From contig NZ_KE695650.1 of assembly GCF_000454065.1 (NCBI RefSeq), positions 310,001 through 374,000 of the forward strand: a DNA stretch of 64,000 nucleotides, in the 5' to 3' direction. Shown piece after piece: positions 25,592-35,322 of the stretch; the first letter of the stretch is position 1, and each line of letters begins with the position of its first letter. The DNA is from Brevibacillus thermoruber 423. Lineage in GTDB: Bacteria; Bacillota; Bacilli; Brevibacillales; Brevibacillaceae. The notes beneath the pieces were generated by a model. That model did not search any database. It was not told the origin of the DNA and saw only the letters and a list, made by a program, of their open reading frames with translations. A program made the position numbers and the translations under genes.

Positions 25592-25630
25592 AGGGTGGAC
25601 TGAGGGTTTCAGAACCCCGTCCACCCTTTA
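25592..25630 (+). terminator. Hairpin terminator or attenuator between rpsB and tsf
   Basis: AGGGTGGAC (25592-25600) pairs perfectly with GTCCACCCT (25619-25627), and an inner GGGTT/AACCC extends it. Only three T follow, so read-through into tsf is likely; the hairpin probably lowers tsf relative to rpsB. Confidence 0.75.
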
Positions 25631-25677
25631 TTCACCACTATATACCCAGCTCGTCATTTTTCAAGGAGGTTCAACTC

Positions 25678-26565
25678 ATGGCAATCAGTGCACAAGCGGT
25701 GAAAGAACTGCGCGAACGCACCGGCGCAGGCATGATGGACTGCAAACGCGCCCTGGAAGAAACCAACGGCGACATGGAAAAGGCGATTGACCTGCTGCGT
25801 GAGCGCGGCATCGCCAAAGCGGCGAAAAAAGCGGGCCGCATCGCTGCGGAAGGGCTCACCTCCTACGCGATCGAGGGCAACGTGGCAGCCATCGTGGAAG
25901 TGAACTGCGAGACCGACTTCGTGGCGAAAAACCCCGAGTTCCAAACGCTGGTGAAAGACATTGCCGAGCACGTGGTAAAACAACGTCCGGCTAGCCTGGA
26001 AGCTGCTCTGGAACAGCCGTTCAAAGGCGAAGGCGCTCCTCTCTCCCAAGTGATCAGCGAGAAAATCGCCACCATCGGAGAAAACATCTCCTTCCGCCGC
26101 TTCTCCGTTCTGGAGAAATCCGACAACGGCGTGTTCGGCGCTTACCTGCACATGGGCGGTAAAATCGGTGTTCTGGTAGCGCTGGAAGGCACCAAGGACG
26201 AAGTGCTGGCGAAAGATCTGGGCATGCACGCGGCTGCGTCCAACCCGCGTTATGCCAACCGTGAAGAAGTATCCCAGGAAGAGATCGAACGCGAGCGCGA
26301 GGTACTCAAGAACCAGGCGCTGGCTGAAGGCAAACCGGCCAACATTGTGGAGAAAATGGTGGAAGGCCGCCTCTCCAAGTTCTTCGAAGAGTTCGTCATG
26401 GTCGAACAACCATTCGTGAAAGATCCGGACAAGAAAGTGTCCGCTCTCTTGAAAGAGGCAGGCGCTACGCTGAAGGCATTTGTCCGCTTCCAAGTTGGCG
26501 AAGGCATCGAGAAAAAACAGGAAGACTTCGCTGCGGAAGTAATGGCGCAAGTGAATAAACAGTAA
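25678..26565 (+). CDS. tsf: Elongation factor Ts
   Basis: 295 residues. The N-terminal domain contains [20 protein letters not shown], and the core has the nucleotide-exchange motif [10 protein letters not shown]. It releases GDP from EF-Tu. AAGGAGG precedes the ATG and codon use is strongly biased, as in rpsB. It ends in a terminator before pyrH. Confidence 0.98.
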   Translation: MAISAQAVKELRERTGAGMMDCKRALEETNGDMEKAIDLLRERGIAKAAKKAGRIAAEGLTSYAIEGNVAAIVEVNCETDFVAKNPEFQTLVKDIAEHVVKQRPASLEAALEQPFKGEGAPLSQVISEKIATIGENISFRRFSVLEKSDNGVFGAYLHMGGKIGVLVALEGTKDEVLAKDLGMHAAASNPRYANREEVSQEEIEREREVLKNQALAEGKPANIVEKMVEGRLSKFFEEFVMVEQPFVKDPDKKVSALLKEAGATLKAFVRFQVGEGIEKKQEDFAAEVMAQVNKQ

Positions 26566-26576
26566 AAACCGAAATG

Positions 26577-26603
26577 GGGAACACCTGTGTGTTCCCTATT
26601 TTG
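26577..26603 (+). terminator. Terminator after tsf
   Basis: GGGAACAC (26577-26584) pairs with GTGTTCCC (26589-26596) over a CTGT loop, followed by TATTTTGT. The T-run is interrupted, so termination may be partial. Confidence 0.75.
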
Positions 26604-26620
26604 TAAGAGGCTTGTCGAAA

Positions 26621-26653
26621 GAGAGTTTCACACGATCCCTGTGTGAAACTCTC
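26621..26653. repeat. Perfect 13-bp inverted repeat before pyrH
   Basis: GAGAGTTTCACAC (26621-26633) and GTGTGAAACTCTC (26641-26653) are exact reverse complements, separated by seven bases. No T-run follows on either strand, so it is not an ordinary terminator. It lies 89 bases before the pyrH start. It could be an operator, an RNA stability element or a dispersed palindrome. Confidence 0.7.
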
Positions 26654-26663
26654 ATCCGCGTAA

Positions 26664-27466
<803 letters not shown>

Positions 27467-27467
<1 letters not shown>

Positions 27468-28024
27468 TGCCGCAAACCGTGCTGAAGGACATGGAAGAAC
27501 GCATGAACAAAGCGATTGCCACACTGAAAAAAGACCTTGCCAGCCTGCGTGCCGGCCGTGCCAATCCGGCGATGCTGGACAAAATCACCGTGGATTACTA
27601 CGGCACGCCGACGCCGATCAGCCAACTGGCCAACATCAGCGTACCGGAGCCGCGCATGCTGACGATCCAGCCGTGGGACAAATCGGCCCTGAAAGAGATC
27701 GACCGCGCGATTCAGCAGTCCGATCTGGGGCTGACGCCTTCCAACGACGGCAGCATCATCCGGATCGTCATCCCGCCGCTGACGGAAGAGCGCCGCAAAG
27801 AGCTGGTGAAAGTGGCAAACAAGAGCGGTGAGGAAGCGAAAGTAGCCATCCGCAATATCCGCCGCGATGCCAACGAAGAAATCAAGAAGCTGGAGAAGAG
27901 CGGCACCATTTCCGAAGACGAGTCCCGCCGCCATCAGGAAACCGTGCAAAAAACCACGGACAAGTTTATCGCGGAAGTGGACAAGATCATCAAGGAAAAA
28001 GAGAAGGACATTCTCGAAGTGTAA
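27467..28024 (+). CDS. frr: Ribosome recycling factor
   Basis: 185 residues, the family length. It contains [38 protein letters not shown] and the C-terminal [20 protein letters not shown]. It splits post-termination ribosomes with EF-G. The ATG overlaps the pyrH stop. A hairpin with GGGGG/CCCCC arms at 28033-28054 follows, without a useful T-run. Confidence 0.98.
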
Positions 28025-28089
28025 GCCAGGAAATCCCCCTCATCAGAGGGGGATGTATGTCTATATCTCTCATTGCGGGGGAACACTTT

Positions 28090-28860
28090 ATGTTAGAACA
28101 TCTGGCGCGCAAATGGTCGCGCAAGGAACAACAGGCAACGACTGCTGAACTGGACCCGTCCGGCCAGATTCCGCATCACGTGGCGGTGATCATGGACGGC
28201 AACGGCCGGTGGGCCAAGAAGCGCAATCTGCCCCGGATGGCCGGCCATCGGGCAGGGATGAAAACGGTAAAGGAAGTCGTCAAGGCAGCCGACGAGATCG
28301 GCGTGCAGTATTTGACGATGTACGCGTTCTCCACCGAGAACTGGAAACGGCCGCGGGACGAAGTGGATTTTCTCATGAAACTTCCCCAGGAGTTTTTGTC
28401 GACTGAATTGGAAGAATTGGTCGAACGGAACGTGCGGGTCCGGATGGTCGGCAGCCGGGAGCAGTTGCCGTCCTATACGATTCAGGCGCTGGAAACGGCT
28501 GAGCAGAGGACGCGCAACAACACCGGTCTCCAGTTGAACTTCGCGCTCAACTACGGAGCGCGCAAGGAAATCGTCGAAGCGGTAAAGGACATTGCGGCCC
28601 GTCTGCAGGCGGGTGAAATCGACCTGGAGCAATTGAATGAAGATGTCATTTCCCGGCATCTCTACACGAGCGGAATCCCGGACCCGGATCTGTTGATACG
28701 CACCAGCGGAGAAATTCGCTTGAGCAACTTCATGCTGTGGCAGTTGGCCTACACGGAATTGTGGTTTACCGATGTGCTGTGGCCTGATTTTACCCGGGAA
28801 CATTTTTATCAGGCGATTGTGGAATACCAGGGCCGAGCTCGACGCTACGGGGCGGTTTAA
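28090..28860 (+). CDS. uppS: Undecaprenyl diphosphate synthase UppS
   Basis: 256 residues of the cis-prenyltransferase family. Motifs are VAVIMDGNGRWAKKR (catalytic Asp), TMYAFSTENWKRP and PDLLIRTSGEIRLSNFMLW. It makes the C55 lipid carrier for cell wall synthesis. The ATG at 28090 gives the N-terminus MLEHLARKW that aligns with B. subtilis UppS, and GCGGGGG lies eight bases upstream. An ATG at 28057 would be 11 codons longer. Confidence 0.97.
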   Translation: MLEHLARKWSRKEQQATTAELDPSGQIPHHVAVIMDGNGRWAKKRNLPRMAGHRAGMKTVKEVVKAADEIGVQYLTMYAFSTENWKRPRDEVDFLMKLPQEFLSTELEELVERNVRVRMVGSREQLPSYTIQALETAEQRTRNNTGLQLNFALNYGARKEIVEAVKDIAARLQAGEIDLEQLNEDVISRHLYTSGIPDPDLLIRTSGEIRLSNFMLWQLAYTELWFTDVLWPDFTREHFYQAIVEYQGRARRYGAV

Positions 28861-28878
28861 GCCGAGAGGTGGAATCAG

Positions 28879-29664
28879 TTGAAGCAGCGGATAATCACGG
28901 GCCTCATTGGTGGGGCAACCTTCCTGTTCCTCGTCTATCTGGGGAACGTGTGGTATTCATTACTGGTGTTGTTTTTGGCCGTCATGGGCCTTTTTGAATT
29001 TTTGCGGATGGCGGGACTGCGGCCGTTCAGCGCGGCGGGTATGCTCGCTTACGCGTTGATGGTCAGCATCGTCTGGCCGGCTCTCTCCTTTTCGGCCGGG
29101 ACCGGTGTTGTGATACCGGATTTGGTGCTGCCTGTCACGCTGCTGCTGCTGGTTTATTCCGTTCTGCGGAAAAATCAGTTTCACATTGAACACGCCGCCC
29201 TTACGCTGATAGGGGCGTTATACATAGGCTACGGTTTTACATACATGGCGGCCGTGCGCAACCTCCCGGACGGCTTGATGCTGACGGTGCTGGTCATCCT
29301 GGGCATCTGGGCGTCTGATTCCGGTGCCTATTTCATCGGCAAGGCCGTGGGCAGGCGAAAGCTCTGGCCGGCCATCAGTCCAAATAAAACCGTAGAGGGG
29401 TCGTTTGGCGGACTGCTCGCTGCGGTGGCGGTCGTGCTGGGCGTCAACGCCGCTTTTGGGCATCTCCCCCTCGGACAGGCTGTGGCGATTGCCCTGGTGG
29501 CGGCAGTGGCCGGACAGTTGGGCGATCTGGTGGAATCGGCGATCAAACGCCACTTTGGCGTCAAGGACTCCGGCCGCATCCTGCCCGGCCACGGCGGAGT
29601 CCTCGACCGCTGCGACAGTTGGATCATGGTCTTTCCCGTCTTGTATCTGCTGGGTATCGTCTAA
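28879..29664 (+). CDS. cdsA: Phosphatidate cytidylyltransferase CdsA
   Basis: 261 residues with about seven membrane segments. The family signature is SAIKRHFGVKDSGRILPGHG followed by GVLDRCDS. It makes CDP-diacylglycerol from phosphatidate and CTP for phospholipid synthesis. The start is TTG with GAGAGGTGG upstream. Gene order uppS-cdsA-dxr-rseP matches B. subtilis. Confidence 0.96.
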   Translation: MKQRIITGLIGGATFLFLVYLGNVWYSLLVLFLAVMGLFEFLRMAGLRPFSAAGMLAYALMVSIVWPALSFSAGTGVVIPDLVLPVTLLLLVYSVLRKNQFHIEHAALTLIGALYIGYGFTYMAAVRNLPDGLMLTVLVILGIWASDSGAYFIGKAVGRRKLWPAISPNKTVEGSFGGLLAAVAVVLGVNAAFGHLPLGQAVAIALVAAVAGQLGDLVESAIKRHFGVKDSGRILPGHGGVLDRCDSWIMVFPVLYLLGIV

Positions 29665-29705
29665 ATGCGAACGCCATATAGAAAGAGATATAGAGGGTGA
29701 AACGA

Positions 29706-30860
29706 TTGAAACGCATAACGCTCTTGGGCTCTACCGGGTCGATCGGCATGAGTACGTTGGACGTGGTGGCCCAGCATCCGGAGGAGTTTTCGATAGTGGC
29801 CCTGGCGGCAGGGAACAATATGGAACGGCTTGCGGAGCAGGTGAAGCAATTCCGGCCCGAGCTGGTGTCCGTCGGCAGCGAAAAAGCGGCGGGCGAACTG
29901 CGGGAGCGCCTCGGCAGCGCCCATCGTCCGGAGATCGTCTGCGGAACGGCCGGATTGGAGCTGGCCGCCCGCCATCCGGACGCCGATTTCGTCATGACGG
30001 CCGTGGTCGGCAGCGTAGGAGTCGCGCCTACGCTGGCCGCCATCGAGGCGGGGAAAGCGATCGGACTGGCCAACAAGGAGACGCTCGTAAGCGCCGGTCA
30101 CCTCGTCATGAAAGCCGCGCGCGAACGGGGAGTGCCAATCATCCCGGTGGACAGCGAGCACTCCGCCGTGTTTCAATCGCTCCAAGGGGAGCGCCGGGAG
30201 GACGTGGCCCGGATTATCCTGACGGCTTCCGGCGGCTCGTTCCGCCACTTGAGCCGGGAGGAACTGGCCCACGTGACCGTCGCCGAAGCGCTGAACCACC
30301 CCAACTGGAGCATGGGCGCCAAGATCACCATTGATTCCGCCAGCATGATGAACAAAGGATTCGAAGTGATCGAAGCCCATTGGCTGTTCGACATGCCGTA
30401 CGAACAGATCGACTGCATCCTGCACTATGAAAGCATCATTCACTCTATGGTAGAATATAAGGACCGGGCTGTCATGGCTCAACTGGGCACCCCGGACATG
30501 CGCGTTCCGATTCAGTACGCGCTCAGCTACCCGAAGCGCATGCCGCTGATGACGGAGCCGCTTGATCTGGTGAAGTGCGGAACCCTGCATTTTGCGCCGA
30601 TGGATTTTGACCGTTATCCTCTGTTACAATTGGCATATGAATGCGGAAAACAAGGCGGCACCCATCCCGCCGTCCTGAACGCGGCCAACGAGGTAGCCGT
30701 TGCGCGCTTCCTCCAGGGCGAGATCGGCTTCCTGGACATTGAACGCATCGTGCGGGAAACCTGCGAAATCCACCAAGGAATCAGCCAGCCGTCCCTGGAG
30801 GAGATCATGGCTGCCGACGAGTGGGCACGCAATCAGGCGCTAGCCCTGTCTGCGCGATAA
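29706..30860 (+). CDS. dxr: 1-deoxy-D-xylulose 5-phosphate reductoisomerase
   Basis: 384 residues. The NADPH-binding start is [14 protein letters not shown]. The catalytic region has [12 protein letters not shown] and LTASGGSFR, and metal ligands lie around the DSEH motif. It catalyses the second step of the MEP isoprenoid pathway, paired here with ispG two genes downstream. TTG at 29706 is preferred since GAGGGTGA (29693-29700) is five bases upstream; GTG at 29697 would lie inside that site. Confidence 0.95.
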   Translation: MKRITLLGSTGSIGMSTLDVVAQHPEEFSIVALAAGNNMERLAEQVKQFRPELVSVGSEKAAGELRERLGSAHRPEIVCGTAGLELAARHPDADFVMTAVVGSVGVAPTLAAIEAGKAIGLANKETLVSAGHLVMKAARERGVPIIPVDSEHSAVFQSLQGERREDVARIILTASGGSFRHLSREELAHVTVAEALNHPNWSMGAKITIDSASMMNKGFEVIEAHWLFDMPYEQIDCILHYESIIHSMVEYKDRAVMAQLGTPDMRVPIQYALSYPKRMPLMTEPLDLVKCGTLHFAPMDFDRYPLLQLAYECGKQGGTHPAVLNAANEVAVARFLQGEIGFLDIERIVRETCEIHQGISQPSLEEIMAADEWARNQALALSAR

Positions 30861-30899
30861 TGGAGCTTGACGATAACGCAATGAAAGGTGGCTTCTCCC

Positions 30900-32168
30900 T
30901 TGCCTTTTCCCAACCTGGATTCAGTCGAATCGATTCTCGCGATCATCATCGTGTTTGGCGTACTCGTGTTTGTGCATGAATTGGGCCATTTCCTGCTGGC
31001 CAAGCGGGCCGGCATCCTCTGCCGGGAGTTTGCGCTGGGCATGGGGCCGAAAATCTTCAGCATAAAACGGGGAGAAACGGAATACACACTGCGCTTGCTG
31101 CCGATCGGGGGATTGGTGCGCATGGCCGGTGAAGATCCGGAGCTGGATATCCTCAAGCCGCACATGGAAGTGAGCGTGGAACGCGATGCAGTGGGAAAAG
31201 TGACGCGCATTCTGCTGGACAGAACGGACAGCGGTGGCAGAGGAAGCGTGACCGGAACGATCGTCCGCTTTGATTTGGAACACCAACTGACGCTCACCCT
31301 GGACGTGGACGGGGAGGAGCGGACGTTCTCCGTACACCCGCAGGCCCACCTGGTCAAGGACGGCCAGGAGGTGCAGATTGCGCCCTACAACCGGCAGTTC
31401 AAGGGAAAGACGGTCATGCAGCGCTTCTGGGCCATCTTTGCCGGTCCGGCGGCCAACTTTTTGCTCGCCTTCGTCCTGTTTGTCGTGATCGGACTGTCCT
31501 ACGGGGTCCCCAGCAATGTGCCGTACCTCGGCGAAGTGAGGCCCGGCGGCCCCGCCGCCCAGGCCGGCCTGATGGAAGGGGACAGGGTGATCGCCATTCA
31601 GGGGCAGCCGGTCTCTTCGTGGAAGGAGATCGTGCAGATCGTCAGCCAGTCTCCCGGCAAGGAACTGGTCTTTGAAATCGAGCGGAACGGACAGCGCAAA
31701 AGCGCGAAAGTCCGGATCTTCAACGACAACAACGTCGGCAAGATCATGGTGACGCAGACGCTGACGTACGCGCCTGGCGAGGTGCTGAAGTACGGAGCCC
31801 TCTCCACGTACGAGTTTACCGCGATGATCCTGAAAAGCCTGGGCATGCTGTTTACCGGCGCCGTCGGGTTGAACGATCTGAGCGGACCGGTGGGGATCTT
31901 CAAGATGACGGGCGAATTCGCCCAGCAGGGATTGGCGGTCCTGTTGAAGTGGGCGGCGGTGCTCTCCATCAACCTGGGCTTGTTTAACCTGCTGCCGCTG
32001 CCGGCGCTGGACGGAGGACGGCTGGCGTTTTTGCTGGTGGAAGCACTGCGCGGCCGGCCGGTCGACCCGCACAAGGAAGGCATGGTGCATTTCCTCGGCT
32101 TCGCCTTCCTGATGCTGTTGATCCTGGTCGTGACCTGGAACGATTTGCAACGCTTGTTTTTGCAGTGA
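30900..32168 (+). CDS. rseP: Site-2 metalloprotease RseP/RasP
   Basis: 422 residues. Zinc motif HELGH at residues 26-30 within the first membrane segment, then the inserted GILCREFALGMGPKIFS. A PDZ domain follows (about 205-275), and the C-terminal LGLFNLLPLPALDGGR supplies the third ligand. It cleaves membrane anti-sigma factors such as RsiW and leftover signal peptides. TTG at 30900 is chosen because AAAGGTGG lies eight bases upstream; GTG at 30888 overlaps that site. A gap of about 40 bases leads to ispG. Confidence 0.94.
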   Translation: MPFPNLDSVESILAIIIVFGVLVFVHELGHFLLAKRAGILCREFALGMGPKIFSIKRGETEYTLRLLPIGGLVRMAGEDPELDILKPHMEVSVERDAVGKVTRILLDRTDSGGRGSVTGTIVRFDLEHQLTLTLDVDGEERTFSVHPQAHLVKDGQEVQIAPYNRQFKGKTVMQRFWAIFAGPAANFLLAFVLFVVIGLSYGVPSNVPYLGEVRPGGPAAQAGLMEGDRVIAIQGQPVSSWKEIVQIVSQSPGKELVFEIERNGQRKSAKVRIFNDNNVGKIMVTQTLTYAPGEVLKYGALSTYEFTAMILKSLGMLFTGAVGLNDLSGPVGIFKMTGEFAQQGLAVLLKWAAVLSINLGLFNLLPLPALDGGRLAFLLVEALRGRPVDPHKEGMVHFLGFAFLMLLILVVTWNDLQRLFLQ

Positions 32169-32205
32169 CGCGTAATCACCGACACAAACAAAAGGATGGT
32201 GCTCT

Positions 32206-33288
32206 ATGTACAAGCGCGAGGAGACGAAACCGGTTTTTGTTGGAGGCGTACAGATCGGCGGACAAAAAAGCGTCGTGATCCAGTCGATGACGACGGCGGA
32301 CACCCGCGACGTGGAAGCCACGCTGGCACAGATCCAGCGGCTGTATGAAGCCGGCTGCCAAATCGTCCGCCTGGCGGTGATCAACGAAGACGCGGCGCGC
32401 GCCATCAAGGCGATCAAGGAACGCTCCCCGCTTCCGCTCGTCGCCGACATCCATTTTGACTACCGCCTGGCGCTGATCGCATTGGAAAGCGGCATCGACA
32501 AGATCCGCATCAACCCCGGCAACATCGGCTCCAAGGAAAAAACGAAAGCGGTCGTCGAGGCGTGCCGGGAGCGAAACGTTCCGATTCGTATCGGCGTCAA
32601 CTCCGGTTCCGTGGAAAAACGGCTGTTGGAGAAGTACGGGTACCCGTCGCCGGAAGCGATCGTGGAGAGCGCCATGGACCACGTCCACATTCTGGAAGAC
32701 CTGAACTACGACAACATCGTCATCTCCCTGAAGTCGTCCGACGTGCCGACGATGATCCAGACCTATTCGCTGATGGCCGAGAAGCGCAACTACCCGCTTC
32801 ACGTCGGCGTGACGGAAGCGGGGACCCAGTTCTCCGGCAGCATCAAGTCGGCGGTCGGCATCGGCACCGTGCTGGCGATGGGCATCGGAGATACGATTCG
32901 CGTCTCGCTGACGGCTGACCCGGTCGAGGAGATCAAGGTGGCGAAGCAGATTCTCCGCAGCCTGGACATTGTCAACAACGACCCGGTGGTCATTGCCTGC
33001 CCGTCGTGCGGACGCTGCGCGATTGACCTGATCGGGCTGGCCACCAAGGTGGAGAATGCCGTCTCCACGCTGAAGGTTCCGCTGAAAATCGCCGTCATGG
33101 GATGCGCCGTCAACGGTCCCGGCGAGGCGCGCGAAGCGGATGTGGGCGTCGCCGGCGGTAACGGCGAGGGGCTCATTTTCCGCAACGGGGAGATTGTGCG
33201 GAAAGTGAAGGAAACGGAACTGTTCGAAGAGCTGATGAAAGAGATTCACGAATTGGTGGAAGAGCGGAAATCTACCATGGTTGGATAA
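32206..33288 (+). CDS. ispG: 4-hydroxy-3-methylbut-2-enyl diphosphate synthase (flavodoxin) IspG
   Basis: 360 residues. The TIM-barrel part begins with [19 protein letters not shown]. The 4Fe-4S ligands are visible in [14 protein letters not shown] and [13 protein letters not shown]. It performs the penultimate MEP-pathway step. The ribosome site AAAGGATGG is clear. In B. subtilis ispG is elsewhere, so its presence between rseP and proS groups it with dxr in one transcription unit. Confidence 0.97.
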   Translation: MYKREETKPVFVGGVQIGGQKSVVIQSMTTADTRDVEATLAQIQRLYEAGCQIVRLAVINEDAARAIKAIKERSPLPLVADIHFDYRLALIALESGIDKIRINPGNIGSKEKTKAVVEACRERNVPIRIGVNSGSVEKRLLEKYGYPSPEAIVESAMDHVHILEDLNYDNIVISLKSSDVPTMIQTYSLMAEKRNYPLHVGVTEAGTQFSGSIKSAVGIGTVLAMGIGDTIRVSLTADPVEEIKVAKQILRSLDIVNNDPVVIACPSCGRCAIDLIGLATKVENAVSTLKVPLKIAVMGCAVNGPGEAREADVGVAGGNGEGLIFRNGEIVRKVKETELFEELMKEIHELVEERKSTMVG

Positions 33289-33308
33289 GAGCAAGCCGCA
33301 ACCGGTGA

Positions 33309-33393
33309 CAAACCCACGTGCATGGCGGCGGCTCCTCGCGAAGCGGGAGGAGGAAGCACCCCCGCTGCGAGGTTCCCCAGGCACGTGGGTTTG
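33309..33393 (+). promoter_or_regulatory. Three-tier palindromic element in the proS leader
   Basis: P1 is a perfect 13-bp helix (33309-33321 with 33381-33393, around CACGTG). P2 pairs 33325-33331 (GCGGCGG) with 33362-33368 (CCGCTGC), with one G-U. P3 pairs CTCCTC (33332-33337) with GAGGAG (33347-33352). It ends 57 bases before the proS start. No T-box sequence and no T-run are present, so it is not a classical T-box or terminator. Confidence 0.65.
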
Positions 33394-33450
33394 GTTTGCC
33401 GAAAAAAGATTGTCGACGTAGTCGTGCCATGCAAGAAGGAGGACAAGCGT

Positions 33451-35199
33451 GTGTTGAAGCAAAGTCAGATGTTGATTCCCACCCTGCGGGAAGTGCCTGC
33501 GGATGCGGAGATTGCCAGCCACAAGCTGCTGCTTCGGGCCGGTATGGCCCGCCAGTTGGCGTCCGGGATTTACACCTACCTGCCGCTGGCGCTCCGCAGC
33601 CTGCAGAAAATCCAGGCCATCGTGCGCGAAGAGATGAACCGCGCCGGGGCCCAGGAACTGCTGATGCCGGCGATGCAGCCGGCGGAGTTGTGGCATCAGA
33701 CGGGCCGCTGGGACGTGTATGGCCCGGAACTGGTGCGCCTGCAGGACCGCCACGAACGTTCGTTTGCGCTTGGTCCGACGCATGAAGAAGTGATTACCAG
33801 CCTGGTGCGGGACGAAATCAACTCCTACAAGAAACTGCCGATCAACCTGTACCAGATTCAGACGAAGTTCCGCGACGAGGTCAGACCGCGCTTCGGTCTG
33901 ATCCGCTGCCGCGAGTTCATCATGAAGGACGCCTACTCGTTTGACACCACGCCGGAAGGTCTGGACAAAAACTTCCAGGCGATGTTTGACGCCTACACCC
34001 GCATTTTCACCCGCGTCGGTCTGAACTTCCGCGCCGTGGAAGCGGACGCGGGGGCGATTGGCGGAAAAGGCACGTACGAATTCATGGCGCTGTGCGACAT
34101 CGGCGAAGACACGATCGCCTATTCGGAAGAGGGCGATTACGCCGCCAATTTGGAAAAGGCGGAAGTGGTGTACAAGCCGGCCCCCAAACCGGCCGGCGAA
34201 ACACCCGCGATGGAGAAAATCCACACGCCCGGCGTAAAAACCATTGACCAACTGACCGAAACGCTCGGCGTGGACGCGAGCCGGATCATCAAGAGCCTGA
34301 TCTACCGGATCGACGACAAGCTGGTGATGGTGCTCGTCCGCGGCGACCACGAGCTGAACGAGGTCAAGCTGAAAAACCTGTTCGACGCGACGCAGGTCCG
34401 CCTTGCATCCGCAGAAGAGGTGCTGGCGGTCAGCGGCGCGCCGGCAGGCTTTGTCGGGCCGGTCGGCCTCGATGCCGAAAAAACGGAAATCGTCGCCGAC
34501 AACTTCGTGCAGGATGTCTACGACGGAATCGTGGGCGCCAACGAAGCCGACTACCATCTCATCCATGTGCAGCCGGCCCGGGACTTTACCGTCTCCCGTT
34601 ACGCCGACCTGCGCAACATCATGGAGGGAGACGAGTGCCCGCGCGGCGGCGGAGTCATCAAGTTTGCCCGTGGCGTGGAAGTGGGCCACGTGTTCAAACT
34701 GGGCACCAAGTACTCGCAGGCGATGGGCGCCACCTTCCTCGATGAGAACGGGCGCAGCCAGCCGATGATCATGGGCTGCTACGGCATCGGCATCTCCCGT
34801 ACCCTGGCCGCCGTGATTGAGCAAAACAACGACGAAAACGGCATCATCTGGCCTGTGTCGGTGGCGCCGTTCCACGTCCACGTCATTCCGGTCAACACCA
34901 AAGTGGACGAGCAGCGTCAAGCGAGTGAACAGATCACGGAAGCGCTGATGGCGGCCGGCATCGAGGTGCTGTACGACGATCGGCCGGAGCGCGCCGGCGT
35001 GAAGTTCAAGGACGCCGACCTGATCGGCCTGCCGCTGCGCATCACCGTTTCCGACCGGGCCGCGCAGGAGGGCGTCGTCGAAGTGCGCGTCCGCCGTACC
35101 GGAGAAACGCACGAGGTCAAACGCGACGAACTGGTCGCCTTCGTGAAAGACCTGCTGACCCGCGTCGACCGGACGGGTGCGGAGCTGTTCCAAAAGTAA
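33451..35199 (+). CDS. proS: Prolyl-tRNA synthetase (bacterial type)
   Basis: 582 residues. Class II core motifs include [19 protein letters not shown] and [16 protein letters not shown] YbaK-like editing domain is inserted at about 235-390, as in the bacterial type. The anticodon-binding domain follows [14 protein letters not shown]. It charges tRNA-Pro and edits mischarged Ala. GTG at 33451 lies seven bases after AAGGAGGA; the open frame further upstream covers the palindromic element and is not expected to be coding. Confidence 0.96.
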   Translation: MLKQSQMLIPTLREVPADAEIASHKLLLRAGMARQLASGIYTYLPLALRSLQKIQAIVREEMNRAGAQELLMPAMQPAELWHQTGRWDVYGPELVRLQDRHERSFALGPTHEEVITSLVRDEINSYKKLPINLYQIQTKFRDEVRPRFGLIRCREFIMKDAYSFDTTPEGLDKNFQAMFDAYTRIFTRVGLNFRAVEADAGAIGGKGTYEFMALCDIGEDTIAYSEEGDYAANLEKAEVVYKPAPKPAGETPAMEKIHTPGVKTIDQLTETLGVDASRIIKSLIYRIDDKLVMVLVRGDHELNEVKLKNLFDATQVRLASAEEVLAVSGAPAGFVGPVGLDAEKTEIVADNFVQDVYDGIVGANEADYHLIHVQPARDFTVSRYADLRNIMEGDECPRGGGVIKFARGVEVGHVFKLGTKYSQAMGATFLDENGRSQPMIMGCYGIGISRTLAAVIEQNNDENGIIWPVSVAPFHVHVIPVNTKVDEQRQASEQITEALMAAGIEVLYDDRPERAGVKFKDADLIGLPLRITVSDRAAQEGVVEVRVRRTGETHEVKRDELVAFVKDLLTRVDRTGAELFQK

Positions 35200-35239
35200 A
35201 AAGAAAGCAGGGATTCGGCTGATTTTGTCGAATCAAATC

Positions 35240-35280
35240 GGGGTACTCCCGTTGAACCGTGGGAGTACCCCCTGTTTTTT
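35240..35280 (+). terminator. Terminator after proS
   Basis: GGGGTACTCCC (35240-35250) pairs with GGGAGTACCCC (35261-35271) over a ten-base loop, followed by CTG and six T. It closes the uppS-proS unit before polC. Confidence 0.92.
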
Positions 35281-35322
35281 CCGGACATGTTTGTACTGAT
35301 GGCATGATTGAGGTGGAGAACC

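Noticed and set aside
28033..28054. Terminator between frr and uppS
   Set aside because: The GGGGG/CCCCC hairpin is good but lacks a T-run, and it sits close to the uppS ribosome site; termination is doubtful.
33322..33450. N-terminal extension of proS by 43 codons
   Set aside because: The extension runs through the palindromic element and past the AAGGAGGA site; family length and spacing support GTG at 33451.
33289..33450. T-box riboswitch before proS
   Set aside because: No T-box sequence, no AG bulge with specifier and no terminator/antiterminator pair can be found.
32176..35193. 1005-codon open frame on the - strand across ispG and proS
   Set aside because: Same compositional shadow; it spans two real genes and their leader, and has no family resemblance.
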